NCBI GenBank assembly: GCA_964483805.1
Contig: CAZADH010000005.1
Span: 1 to 64,000 of the forward strand
From: CAZADH01 sp964483805
GTDB lineage: Bacteria > Muiribacteriota > Ozemobacteria > Ozemobacterales > Ozemobacteraceae
Length of the DNA stretch: 64,000 bases
Direction of reading: 5' to 3'
The position numbers and the translations under genes are program-made. Below the pieces are notes generated by a model, which saw nothing but the letters and a program-made list of their open reading frames with translations, was not told the origin of the DNA and did not search any database. Of the stretch, positions 24,449 through 32,543 are shown piece after piece. Every line of letters begins with the position of its first letter. The first letter of the stretch is position 1.

Positions 24449-26950
24449 ATGAAACGTGATCTGGTCGTGCTCGCGGCCATGGCCGTCATGGTTGCCATCC
24501 TGTTGCCGTCACCGTTCGCCACCCCGCCTTTCCTGATGGGATCTGAAGAAACGGGCGACTTGCGCTGGTATTTCTTCCAGTTGCGCAGCATGATCGCCCA
24601 GGAACTGGCCGACGGCCGCTGGCCGAGCTGGAACCCGTACATGCTCGGCGGGCAGCCACTGCAGGCCAACATTCAGTCGGCCCTGTTCTACCTGCCGAAT
24701 CACCTGATGCTGGTGCTGCCGCCGTGGTTGACCTTTTTTGTATTGACGTTTCTGCATCTGTGGTTGGCCGGGGCCTTCACCTTTGGATTGGCCCGTCACT
24801 ACGGGTTGTCGCGGTTTGGTGCCGCCATTGCCGGCGTGGCCTTCATGCTGTCGTCGGTGTTTGTCTTCCGCATCCTGGGCGGTCATCACGGCGATCTGTC
24901 GACACTGTGTTGGATCCCGCTATTTCTGTGGTTCTGCGATCGGGCGGTGCGCGACGACAGCTCCGGTTGGGCCGGCGCCGCCGGCGTGGTTTTTGCCACG
25001 ATGGTGTTTGCCAGTCACTTCCAGCACCAACTGTTCTGTTGCACCACGTTTCTCGTCTACTTCGTCGCGCACTGGTGTGTGCGTTCGCGGGCCTTGGCCG
25101 ATCTGTGGCGGCTCGGGCGCGTCATGGTGATCGTCCTGGTCGTTGGCGTCGGTCTTGCGGCGCCGCAGTTTGTGCCAACCGTGGAGTTCTCCGGGGCCTC
25201 GGCGCGAGCCGCGTATCCGGCCGAAAACAAACTCGAGTTCAATGGCGCCAATTCGTTTCCCCCCGAGAACCTGCTGCTGCTCGTGTGTCCCGGCGCATTC
25301 GGCGACAATACGACGTTGCGTTACTGGGGTCGCTGGTTCCATTACTGGGAGATGTGCTTGTACGTCGGGTTGCCGACTTTGCTGCTGCTGTGCTTCTCGC
25401 CGTTCTCACCCCGCCGCGACCTCGTGGCGGCACTGGCGATTGCGGCAGGCGCTGCTCTTGTGCTGGCCAGTGGCCGCTATTCACCGCTGTTTGACGGGCT
25501 CGCTTCCTTGCCCGTTTACAAGATGCTGCGCGGCTACAGCAAGTTCGTCTCGGAGGCCGGCCTCTTCCTCTGCCTGTTGGCCGGTTTCGGTGCCGACGCC
25601 TTTTGCGAACTGCTGGTGCGGCAGCGCCGCCGGGTGCTGATCGGACTGTTGCTGGCCACGATCGGCGTTTCTCTGGTCTATGGTGGTGCAGTGCTGGCGG
25701 GCTCCTCGTTGTGGCATGCGGTGTTGCAGACGGCGGCCCACCACTGGGAACCGATGTTCCATGCCCCATTGGCCATCGAGGGTTTTGCCGGTGCGACCGG
25801 AGCGCTGTTCACCAGCAATCTGACGCGGACGTACTATATTGTATTGCTATCCCTTTTTGTCTTGTTGTATTGCGCGTGGCGGTATCCCCAGGTTGGCCGA
25901 TTGCACTGGCTGGTCGTGCTCATCTTGGTGGTCGACCTGATCAGCTTCGGGCGGCCTTTTGCGCAGCGCACTTACCCGGTCGATCGCGTCGGCCTCGATC
26001 GCGACATCGTGGCGTATGTGCAGGCGCAGACGACCGGCGCCGGTGATGGACGCTCGGCGCCGAGCGGCGATCGTTTTCGCGTGTTGTGCATGCCGAAGAA
26101 GACCGAACTCAACGACCCGATGCTCGATCGGTTCGAGAACTTCGCCGGTTACGACAATATGGTGATTCGTTGGTTCGGTGAGTTGGTCAATACCGCGCAG
26201 GGGTTCGCCAAGTCGCGTTACGACCTGGCGTTCACCGAGCGACTGCCGGCGGTCGTGTTTCGCCTGTTCAACGTTCGCTATCTCGTCACCCCGATCGACC
26301 AGCCCTGTCCGTTTCCGTTTTTTACGCGGGTGCACCAGACGGCGCGACAGCAACTGCATGTCTTTCGTGACTGTCTGCCACGCGCCTACCTGGTCCCCAG
26401 CCATCGGGTCATCGAAGATGCCGACGCGGCGCGCTCGTTTCTGCTCTCGCCTGGGTTTCGGCCGACGCGCGAGGTCCTGCTCTCGGGTTGTCCCGAAGGG
26501 CCGGCGGCCGGACTCGACGTATCGGCGGCGCCGGCCGTAGCCGCGGCCGATGCCGCCGGTGGTGCTGCTGCCGCTGCGCTCGCGGCCGTTGAGGCACCGG
26601 ATCCGAGCCTCGGTGCGTGTCGAGTGGCGAGCTGGGGACCTGCCGGTTTTTCCGTGACGGCGACGGTCGAGCGCGCCTGCTGGCTGGTGCTGGCCGAGAA
26701 CCATTATCCGGGTTGGCGGGCCACCGTCGACGGCAGCGAGGTGCCGATTCTGCGCGCCAATTATTGTCAACGCGCGGTGTATGTCGCCGCCGGTCGGCAC
26801 ACGATCGAGTTCGCGTTTCGCCCGGCCACGCATTGGCTTGGGATGGCCATCGCGCTTGGCACAATGCTGCTCATGCTGCTGGGGGTGCTGTGGCCGCACG
26901 GGTGGGCGAAAAACAAAACACCCGGAGGCGCCGCGGCCCCCGGGTGCTAA
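24449..26950 (+). CDS. YfhO-family polytopic membrane protein
   Basis: Start at 24449 (MKRDLVVLAAM); 833 residues. At least ten membrane helices. The early loop has EETGDLRWYFFQLRSMIAQELADGRWPSWNPYMLGGQPLQANIQSALFYLPN, a GT-C glycosyltransferase-like first loop seen in YfhO proteins. Around residues 750-800 it has PGWRATVDGSEVPILRANYCQRAVYVAAGRHTIEFAFRP, which is diagnostic of YfhO C-termini. YfhO proteins are implicated in glycosylating lipoteichoic acid or other surface polymers in Firmicutes; the substrate here is unknown. A stretch of Ala-rich low complexity precedes the C-terminal domain. It converges on the next gene, and its 3' end carries that gene's terminator. Confidence 0.85.
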   Translation: MKRDLVVLAAMAVMVAILLPSPFATPPFLMGSEETGDLRWYFFQLRSMIAQELADGRWPSWNPYMLGGQPLQANIQSALFYLPNHLMLVLPPWLTFFVLTFLHLWLAGAFTFGLARHYGLSRFGAAIAGVAFMLSSVFVFRILGGHHGDLSTLCWIPLFLWFCDRAVRDDSSGWAGAAGVVFATMVFASHFQHQLFCCTTFLVYFVAHWCVRSRALADLWRLGRVMVIVLVVGVGLAAPQFVPTVEFSGASARAAYPAENKLEFNGANSFPPENLLLLVCPGAFGDNTTLRYWGRWFHYWEMCLYVGLPTLLLLCFSPFSPRRDLVAALAIAAGAALVLASGRYSPLFDGLASLPVYKMLRGYSKFVSEAGLFLCLLAGFGADAFCELLVRQRRRVLIGLLLATIGVSLVYGGAVLAGSSLWHAVLQTAAHHWEPMFHAPLAIEGFAGATGALFTSNLTRTYYIVLLSLFVLLYCAWRYPQVGRLHWLVVLILVVDLISFGRPFAQRTYPVDRVGLDRDIVAYVQAQTTGAGDGRSAPSGDRFRVLCMPKKTELNDPMLDRFENFAGYDNMVIRWFGELVNTAQGFAKSRYDLAFTERLPAVVFRLFNVRYLVTPIDQPCPFPFFTRVHQTARQQLHVFRDCLPRAYLVPSHRVIEDADAARSFLLSPGFRPTREVLLSGCPEGPAAGLDVSAAPAVAAADAAGGAAAAALAAVEAPDPSLGACRVASWGPAGFSVTATVERACWLVLAENHYPGWRATVDGSEVPILRANYCQRAVYVAAGRHTIEFAFRPATHWLGMAIALGTMLLMLLGVLWPHGWAKNKTPGGAAAPGC
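26909..26946 (-). terminator. terminator for the minus-strand gene, lying inside the YfhO 3' end
   Basis: On the minus strand, CACCCGG (26940-26946) and CCGGGTG (26919-26925) form a stem followed by TTTTGTTTTT (26909-26918). Confidence 0.7.
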
Positions 26951-26965
26951 CAGGTAATAATACGT

Positions 26966-28030
26966 TTACGGGAAGATCACGTCTTGCAGAGACTCGAGCA
27001 CTTCGTTGACCTCATCGGAGGTCTTGTCGAGCGCCTTCATGGCGACGGTAACTGCAGCCTTGGCTTCTTTGGTGGTGGCAAACGTCGGAATCGCGGCTGC
27101 GCCGGCCGTCTGCAGCGTGGTTACGATCGCGGTCAGTTTCGTCTTGGCTTCGGCCGACAGCCCGTTGTCGCTCGCATCGAGAACCGGTTTGAGCAGCGCA
27201 ATGGCTGCGCGATCGACGACGGCGAGGGTCTCGAGAACGCGCTGCCACCCCGGAACATCGGCCGAACCTTTGGCTTCCATCCCCGAGAGCAGCGACTGCG
27301 CGACGATGAACACGCCGGCGGCACGGAACGCGCCGTCATTGGTGCCCGCCGCTGTGGCTGGGAAGAGTTTCGCTCGCGTCGAAGCGATCTCCTGCGCGAT
27401 CGCCTTGAACTCCTGAACCATCGATGCGGTGCGGGTTTGCCAGGCAGCAGCGTCGCCCGGTTGCTCGTCGAAGCGGGTTCCGGCGGCTTGCAGTTTGTCG
27501 GCGGTGGCCAGGCAGAACTTGCGCAGGGTTGCCGGCAACGGAATGTCGTCGACCGAGTCGCTGGCCACGAACGACAACGCATCGGCACCCGCGAGTGCCA
27601 TCTGGCCATACAGTTCGTAGGTTCGCCCCTCGGCATTGCCGCTGTTGTAAGCCGATGAGGCGACAGTCATGCTGGCCAGGACCTGTTCGACGGCACCGAG
27701 CATGCCATTGGCCAAAGGAAGATACCGGTTGGGGGACGTCGATGCGGGAGGATTGGCTGCAGGAGTCGTGGCGCGTGCTGCCCGCGACGAGCTCGGTCCC
27801 TCGTAGATCGAGTTGAAGGTTGCCGAGACGCGCAAGTGTTCGCGACGGGTTGCTCCCAGAGAGCGCACAAACGGGGCGAAGTCGCGAGTGGCCTTGGCGC
27901 GCTCACCGATCGTTGTGTGGGTGCTCGAGGTCGCCGACAGGCGGGACTCATCGGCCAGCAGGTTACTGCCCAGGAAAGCGAGAGCGCCGATCATCAGTGC
28001 GATCAGGAGCATACTTTGGCGGTGTTTCAT
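26966..28030 (-). CDS. exported alpha-helical protein of unknown function
   Basis: Start at 28030 (MKHRQSMLLIALMIGALAFLGSNLLADES) with GGAGG about 7 nt upstream; 354 residues. Clear signal peptide. The mature part is Ala/Ser-rich and almost entirely helical, with segments such as GQMALAGADALSFVASDSVDDIPLPATLRKFCLATADKLQAAG and TKLTAIVTTLQTAGAAAIPTFATTKEAKAAVTVAMKALDKTSDEVNEVLESLQDVIF, suggesting a helical bundle. No family recognised. Monocistronic, between two convergent or codirectional terminator and promoter regions. Confidence 0.75.
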   Translation of the reverse strand: MKHRQSMLLIALMIGALAFLGSNLLADESRLSATSSTHTTIGERAKATRDFAPFVRSLGATRREHLRVSATFNSIYEGPSSSRAARATTPAANPPASTSPNRYLPLANGMLGAVEQVLASMTVASSAYNSGNAEGRTYELYGQMALAGADALSFVASDSVDDIPLPATLRKFCLATADKLQAAGTRFDEQPGDAAAWQTRTASMVQEFKAIAQEIASTRAKLFPATAAGTNDGAFRAAGVFIVAQSLLSGMEAKGSADVPGWQRVLETLAVVDRAAIALLKPVLDASDNGLSAEAKTKLTAIVTTLQTAGAAAIPTFATTKEAKAAVTVAMKALDKTSDEVNEVLESLQDVIFP

Positions 28031-28149
28031 GGCGGACCTCCGGTGTCTGCAAAGAGTCTGCAATTGACAACACTCTATTCTACCGTACCGGTGCCCGGGT
28101 CTGCTGGAAACTCCGCCACGGTGGGTGGGTGGGCGGTGCCGACACTGGG

Positions 28150-28425
28150 TCAGCGCACGCCCCACAGGCGCGCGTAGGCTTCGATCGTCGATTTGAGTGG
28201 GGTGTGCGAATGCAACCAGATGATCGGCATATAGAATGTTTCGACCGCCGGTCCCATGGCCGTGCGGCGCCCAATGACGCGCATTACCGGGGCGAAGCTG
28301 AGCAGATAGAGGAGAATGGCGATGACAATCGCCAACATCCAGTCAAAGCGCACGTCGGTGGCCGGCCGATGCCGGTCGCCCCGCTCGAACTCGTGTTGAT
28401 CGTGCGGATGCCGGGGTTCGGTCAC
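28150..28425 (-). CDS. small single-pass membrane protein
   Basis: 91 residues: charged N-terminus, one strong membrane helix (WMLAIVIAILLYLLSFAPVMRVI, about 29-51), then a short tail with YMPIIWLHSHTPLKSTIEAYARLWGV. Its ATG overlaps the TGA of the STAS gene (ATGA), so it is made together with that protein. Function unknown; it could anchor or sense for the STAS regulator (inference). Confidence 0.7.
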   Translation of the reverse strand: MTEPRHPHDQHEFERGDRHRPATDVRFDWMLAIVIAILLYLLSFAPVMRVIGRRTAMGPAVETFYMPIIWLHSHTPLKSTIEAYARLWGVR

Positions 28426-28961
28426 TTGACGGGCGGTTTGGTTCCGGGGTGGGGCAGCGTCGGGGTTGGCCCCGGAGCCGCGGGCGGATGAACAGTACCG
28501 CTCTTGTTTGCAGCCGGGTCATGCGCCGCCCCCGGTTGGGGATCAATCGGAGCCACTTCCGCGAGAGGCAGGGCGTCGGTCTTCTTGCGTTCGTGCAACT
28601 GCGCAATCATCGGTTTGATCGAGGTTGCCGCCGCCTCAATGGTATCGTAGATCGGCAGAACGTTGCGCAGATGGGTGGTGCGAAACAGCCGATCGACATC
28701 ACCGCGGGGGGCACCGATGGCGATGGCTTTGGCCGCACTGCGCGCGCTGCGATGATAGCCCACCAGCATGCCGATTCCTGACGAGTCGATGAACTCGAGG
28801 GCCGTCAGATCGAAAATGATTCCTAATACCGGGCTGGCCAGGACGATGTCGACGGCTTTCTTGATCTTGGGCAACGTATAGACGTCGAGCTCGCCGCACA
28901 GCGACATCGTCACGACGCCGTCGACGTTGGCAACATTGAACGTGATTCTCTCGATCGTCAT
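28422..28961 (-). CDS. STAS-domain anti-sigma factor antagonist with Pro-rich tail
   Basis: 179 residues. Residues 1-110 form a STAS domain: MSLCGELDVYTLPKIKKAVD, then IIFDLTALEFIDSSGIGMLVGYHR with the phosphorylatable Ser in DSSG (about 60-61). Such proteins switch partner between an anti-sigma kinase and free state. The tail (about 125-179) is Pro/Ala-rich and unusual for SpoIIAA/RsbV relatives. An RsbW-like kinase gene lies only about 1.6 kb away (30549-31010), a likely partner. Confidence 0.88.
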   Translation of the reverse strand: MTIERITFNVANVDGVVTMSLCGELDVYTLPKIKKAVDIVLASPVLGIIFDLTALEFIDSSGIGMLVGYHRSARSAAKAIAIGAPRGDVDRLFRTTHLRNVLPIYDTIEAAATSIKPMIAQLHERKKTDALPLAEVAPIDPQPGAAHDPAANKSGTVHPPAAPGPTPTLPHPGTKPPVK

Positions 28962-28988
28962 CGTTTCGGTTCCTCACTTCCGCACCGG

Positions 28989-28994
28989 ATTATA
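28989..28994 (-). promoter_or_regulatory. -10 element upstream of the STAS gene
   Basis: TATAAT on the minus strand, 28 nt before the STAS start. No good -35 is seen, which would suit an activated or alternative-sigma promoter. Confidence 0.4.
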
Positions 28995-29065
28995 ACACGC
29001 CAGGATGTGGTCACGCCCCAAAGTTCGTCTTCGGCCCCTCTGCCGGACCCCCCGGTGCGCTTGGG

Positions 29066-29071
29066 TATAAT
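29066..29071 (+). promoter_or_regulatory. -10 element upstream of the ArsR-type gene
   Basis: TATAAT preceded by TTGGG; no recognisable -35 at 16-18 nt. It leaves a leader of about 55 nt before the start at 29132. Confidence 0.4.
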
Positions 29072-29131
29072 CCATTCACGGTTGGTATCTTGGGGCGCCA
29101 AATCCAAAAAAACGGGGGACGCCACTACTCA

Positions 29132-29563
29132 ATGAACAGTTTCCTCAATGTCACCAAAGCATTGGCTGATGCGACCCGCGTCCGGTTGTTGATGGCGACG
29201 ATGGAGCGGGAATTGAGCGTGTGCCAGTTGATTGCCCTCGTGCGCTTGGCACCATCGACAGTCTCGAAGCACATGGGCATTCTTGGCGATGCCGGCTTGG
29301 TTCAGGTTCGCAAAGACGGGCGGTGGGCCTATTACCGTGCCAACCAGACGGCGCGTGCGGCCGAAGTGGTGAAGTCGGGGCTGGCGTTTGCACGCAAGAT
29401 GCTCGCCAATGATGAGACTGTCGTAGGGGATGCGGTCCGCATTCCCGGCCTGCCGGTCATGCAGATACGCGAGGGTGCGCGCCCGGCGCACGCCCGTCGC
29501 CGGTCCCGGGCACAGAAGCGTGGCGATCGAACCGTCGCGGAGAAACGCCGTCGCGGAGCGTGA
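29132..29563 (+). CDS. ArsR-family winged helix regulator
   Basis: 143 residues from 29132 (MNSFLNVTKALADATRVRLLMATMERELSVCQLIALVRLAPSTVSKHMGILGDAGLVQVRKDGRWAYYRAN), a complete ArsR winged helix-turn-helix. The metal-binding CxC pair of classical ArsR is reduced to one Cys (ELSVCQL), so metal sensing is doubtful. The C-terminal tail is basic and disordered (ARPAHARRRSRAQKRGDRTVAEKRRRG). No obvious target gene follows: it converges on a Pro/Ala-rich exported protein. Confidence 0.88.
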   Translation: MNSFLNVTKALADATRVRLLMATMERELSVCQLIALVRLAPSTVSKHMGILGDAGLVQVRKDGRWAYYRANQTARAAEVVKSGLAFARKMLANDETVVGDAVRIPGLPVMQIREGARPAHARRRSRAQKRGDRTVAEKRRRGA

Positions 29564-29632
29564 CCTGAACGACGGCGGTAAGGTGTTATTACCGTAATAT
29601 CATCCCGCCGCCAGCTCGGTCGTTGCCCTTGC

Positions 29633-30514
29633 CTACTGGTCCGCGTTGTGCTGCTGTCTCTCTTTTAACAGCGATGACGGCGGGGTCGGGCGACGGACGC
29701 CGCTCTTGGGGTGCCACGTTTTTGACGCGTTCGCACCGGATTCGATCAGGTGCTTGATGGCATCGAGAGACGGCTCGCGGGGTTCGCGCCATTTGAACGT
29801 GTGCGGGCGCTGCGGGTTGCGCCCGGCCATGGCCGTGGCTGGCGGCGGCGCGGGTGTGGCCGGTGGAGTTGCGAATGCGGCGGCGGTCGCCGGCGGGGTT
29901 TCCGTTGGGGTGGCCAGTTCGGCGATCAACCGTTCGTCGTCATCGGTGACTTGTGGCAGGGGCGGTGATGCGGCCGCAGATGCAGCAGCGGTCGGGGGGG
30001 CGCCTGCTGTCGTCGTTCCTGATGCCGCCGCGGTCGTCGTTGATCCGAGGTTCACGATGGGCGCCGGGCTTGGTGCCGTTGCGACCGGTTGGCTGACCTG
30101 CGTCGTGAAACTTGCCGCCGGACCCATGAATTGGCGCGTCCGTTGGCGTGCCGCCTGGCGAATGCGCGTCAGGTCTGGAACCGGCGGTTTGAACTGCAGG
30201 TGCCGCGTGCTCGTGGCCGGCCCGGCGATCGGGATCTGCTGGCCGACGTCGGGGTCGACGGGTTCTCGCGGTTCGCGAAGTGCGTGGGTGGTGTTGGCCC
30301 CCGAACCCGCGCCTGCTGCCGCCGCTGTTCCGTCTTCCTCGTTCATCCAGTCGGGGAACTCGGTGGTGGGTGCCGACGGACTCTCGGTGACCATCGGTGA
30401 TGGTGCCGTGTCTTCCTGGGCCGACAGCGGGCCCGCGGTGAGCGCGCACGCGAGACAAACGAGACTGCAGAACGAGCGAACCGTCGTGGGGATGGCCGGC
30501 ATTGTTGGCTCCAT
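29633..30514 (-). CDS. exported Ala/Pro/Thr-rich protein
   Basis: 293 residues with a signal peptide (VRSFCSLVCLACALTAGPLSAQ). The mature part is low-complexity Ala/Pro/Thr with charged islands (RQAARQRTRQFMGPAASF; HTFKWREPREPSLDAIKHLIESGANASKTWHPKSG). No domain recognised. It is divergent from the RsbW-like kinase, with only 34 nt between start codons. An internal Met (30502) is an alternative start. Confidence 0.6.
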   Translation of the reverse strand: MEPTMPAIPTTVRSFCSLVCLACALTAGPLSAQEDTAPSPMVTESPSAPTTEFPDWMNEEDGTAAAAGAGSGANTTHALREPREPVDPDVGQQIPIAGPATSTRHLQFKPPVPDLTRIRQAARQRTRQFMGPAASFTTQVSQPVATAPSPAPIVNLGSTTTAAASGTTTAGAPPTAAASAAASPPLPQVTDDDERLIAELATPTETPPATAAAFATPPATPAPPPATAMAGRNPQRPHTFKWREPREPSLDAIKHLIESGANASKTWHPKSGVRRPTPPSSLLKERQQHNADQ

Positions 30515-30542
30515 TGCACTGTCGGTTGGGATGTTCTAGAAT
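30514..30542 (+). promoter_or_regulatory. candidate promoter giving a leaderless RsbW-like message
   Basis: TTGCAC (30514-30519), 17-nt spacer, TAGAAT (30537-30542). Transcription would begin at about the ATG (30549), which has no ribosome site. Confidence 0.45.
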
Positions 30543-30548
30543 AGCCCG

Positions 30549-31010
30549 ATGAGCACCCCGGCGCAAACCGTCCGCCTGCGGTTTCAGAATCCGCGTTACG
30601 AGCGCATCGTTCGGCTCAATACCGAATCGATCGCTCGCAAGATGGGTTTCAATGACGACCAGGTGTTCGATATCTCGCTGGCGGTTGAAGAGGCGTATAC
30701 GAATGCCATCGAGCACAGCCGAGAGGTTCCCGATGAGGGTGGTGGCCCCGTGCCCATCGTCGTCGAGTTGGTTTATCATCTCTATCCGAATCGCCTCGAG
30801 GTCACGGTGCAAGACACCGGGGTCGGTTTCGTCGACGTCAACCGGTCGGCGGCCGAATTGGCCGACCTCGAACGAGACGATGCCGATCGCGGGCGTGGGT
30901 TGGCGCTGATGCGGCAATTGTCCGATCGCGTCGATATCCTCAGCGAACCGGGTGTGGGCACGCTCGTTCGCATCTGCAAGTTCCTGACCGGCGAGCAGGC
31001 CGGATCCTAA
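30549..31010 (+). CDS. RsbW/SpoIIAB-like serine kinase (anti-sigma factor)
   Basis: 153 residues, single HATPase_c_2 domain. The N box is SLAVEEAYTNAIEH, the G1 box VQDTGVGFVD, and the G2 box DRGRGLALMRQLSDRVDI. These kinases bind a sigma factor and phosphorylate a STAS antagonist; the STAS gene at 28422-28961 is the evident candidate partner, though on the other strand. No sigma factor gene is adjacent, so it could instead act in a non-sigma partner switch. Confidence 0.9.
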   Translation: MSTPAQTVRLRFQNPRYERIVRLNTESIARKMGFNDDQVFDISLAVEEAYTNAIEHSREVPDEGGGPVPIVVELVYHLYPNRLEVTVQDTGVGFVDVNRSAAELADLERDDADRGRGLALMRQLSDRVDILSEPGVGTLVRICKFLTGEQAGS

Positions 31011-31011
31011 A

Positions 31012-31054
31012 ACCCCCCAGGAGCAGGTGCTGTCATTGACCTGCGGGGGTCTGT
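31012..31054 (+). terminator. long hairpin after the RsbW-like gene
   Basis: ACCCCC plus CAGGT on the left, ACCTG plus GGGGGT on the right, with an internal bulge, followed by CTGTTCC. The weak T-tract makes Rho independence uncertain. Confidence 0.5.
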
Positions 31055-31084
31055 TCCTCCCCGAATTGCCTGGCCTCAAAGACA

Positions 31085-31112
31085 AAAAAGTGCCGCCCGG
31101 GTGCGGGCGGCA
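31085..31112 (-). terminator. terminator of the dnaN/HEAT operon
   Basis: TGCCGCCC (31091-31098), 6-nt loop, GGGCGGCA (31105-31112). On the minus strand the stem is followed by CTTTTTTG. An AT-rich palindrome (31115-31127, AATAT ATT GTAAA) adjoins it. Confidence 0.8.
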
Positions 31113-31138
31113 GCAATATATTGTAAATAAATAGTCGA

Positions 31139-32503
31139 TCAGTTCTTGCCGTGTTTCCCCGTCTTATTGGCGGGACTCGCAAGGGCCGCGCCGCAATCCG
31201 GGCAGCCTTTCCATTGCACCGACAACGTGCGGCCGCACGTGCCGCAGCTCTCTTTCAGTTTGCCCAGACAAAACGGGCAGAACGCAAACTGGTTGAACAC
31301 CTTTTTGTGGCAGTGGGGACAGGGTTCGAGGTTTTCGGGCTGGAGATGTGCGGGGATGCCCATCGGTTTGGGGGCGGTGCGGGCCGACTCTCTTTCTTCA
31401 CCGATCTGCCCCAGGGCAATCACGGCGGCAGAACGCACATCCTCGGCGGGGTCGTTCAGTGCCGTCATCAGCGGCGCCAGAGCCCGGCGGTCGCCGAGTT
31501 TGCCCAGGGCCGCGCAGGCGGCCGCCCGCACCGAAGGTTCGGCGTCTTGCAGCCGCTCGAGAATGGTCGGGAAGGCGGCGCGGGTCTCGGTCTGGCCCAG
31601 CAGTTTGACGGACCAGTAGCGGGTATGCTCGTCGTCGGCCTTGCTGGCCTGCCTCAACTCGGCGGCCGCGCCGCTGCCTTGTTCCCAAAGCGCGTCGGCA
31701 GCCGCTTTGCGCAGGATCCAGGCTGGTGCGCGCAGGGCGTCGATGAGAGCGCGGCGGGCTTCGGGCGCATCGATCTGCGCCAGCGCGCGAATCGCCTCGA
31801 GCCGGATTTCGGTGGAGTCTTTGGCGAGCACGGCCAGCAGGGGGCCCACCAGCTTGGGGTCATGGCGTTGGCCCATGAGTTTCACGATCCAGAACCGGGC
31901 CTCGTCACTGGCTTTGGGCAACGCCGCCGCCAGGGCGGCCGGATTCAGATCGACCGTCGAACACAGGCTGTCGAACGCGGCCTTGCGCATGGCCCACTCG
32001 GGATGTTCGAGCAAGGGCAGCAAGGTCTCGACGATGGCCGGTTCGCGCACGTTGCCGGCGGCGCGCACGGCGGCCAGCGAGATCTTGGGCGACGCGTGGT
32101 CGAAACAGCGCACCAGCGTGGTCACCGCTTCGCCGCCCATGAGGCTCAGGGTGCGCACCATCCAGTAATCGACGTCTTCTTCGTTCTTGGGGATGAGATC
32201 GAGAAACCGCGCCAGCATGCGATCGCCCATCCGCGCGATGATCGTCGACGCCTGTCGGCGGATGACCCAGGTCGGATGCGTCAAAGCCGAGACCAGGTGC
32301 GGCAGAGCTGCATCTTTGAACCCCAAGAGCGCTTTGACGAGATCGGCCTGCACGTCGAGATTCTTGGTCCCGAGGGCGCCGATGAGCAACGGCACCGCTT
32401 CGGCCGCGTCGAGTTTCTTCACGTCGGCCAACGCCTTCTTGCGTACCTCGGCTTTCGTGCTGGTCAGTGCCGATGTCGTCAGATTGCGGGCGGAGCTGGT
32501 CAT
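31139..32503 (-). CDS. HEAT-repeat protein with C-terminal zinc ribbons
   Basis: 454 residues. About ten HEAT/PBS-lyase-type repeats (about 20-385) of the kind AVPLLIGALGTKNLDVQADLVKALLG and DPAEDVRSAAVIALGQIG. Then come two Cys4 zinc ribbons: CPHCHKKVFNQFAFCPFC (about 398-415) and CGTCGRTLSVQWKGCPDC (about 423-440). HEAT scaffolds bind proteins; the ribbons could bind nucleic acid or protein. AAGGAG lies 8 nt before the start. It follows dnaN by 40 nt, suggesting a possible link with replication or stress (inference). Confidence 0.85.
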   Translation of the reverse strand: MTSSARNLTTSALTSTKAEVRKKALADVKKLDAAEAVPLLIGALGTKNLDVQADLVKALLGFKDAALPHLVSALTHPTWVIRRQASTIIARMGDRMLARFLDLIPKNEEDVDYWMVRTLSLMGGEAVTTLVRCFDHASPKISLAAVRAAGNVREPAIVETLLPLLEHPEWAMRKAAFDSLCSTVDLNPAALAAALPKASDEARFWIVKLMGQRHDPKLVGPLLAVLAKDSTEIRLEAIRALAQIDAPEARRALIDALRAPAWILRKAAADALWEQGSGAAAELRQASKADDEHTRYWSVKLLGQTETRAAFPTILERLQDAEPSVRAAACAALGKLGDRRALAPLMTALNDPAEDVRSAAVIALGQIGEERESARTAPKPMGIPAHLQPENLEPCPHCHKKVFNQFAFCPFCLGKLKESCGTCGRTLSVQWKGCPDCGAALASPANKTGKHGKN

Positions 32504-32543
32504 TGGGCGGACTCCTTATATAGATGTGGTCGCGCGGGCGACC

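Noticed and set aside
29581..29601. AT-rich sequence in the gap after the ArsR-type gene as another palindrome copy
   Set aside because: ATTAC CGT AATAT matches only weakly; noted as suggestive but not counted.
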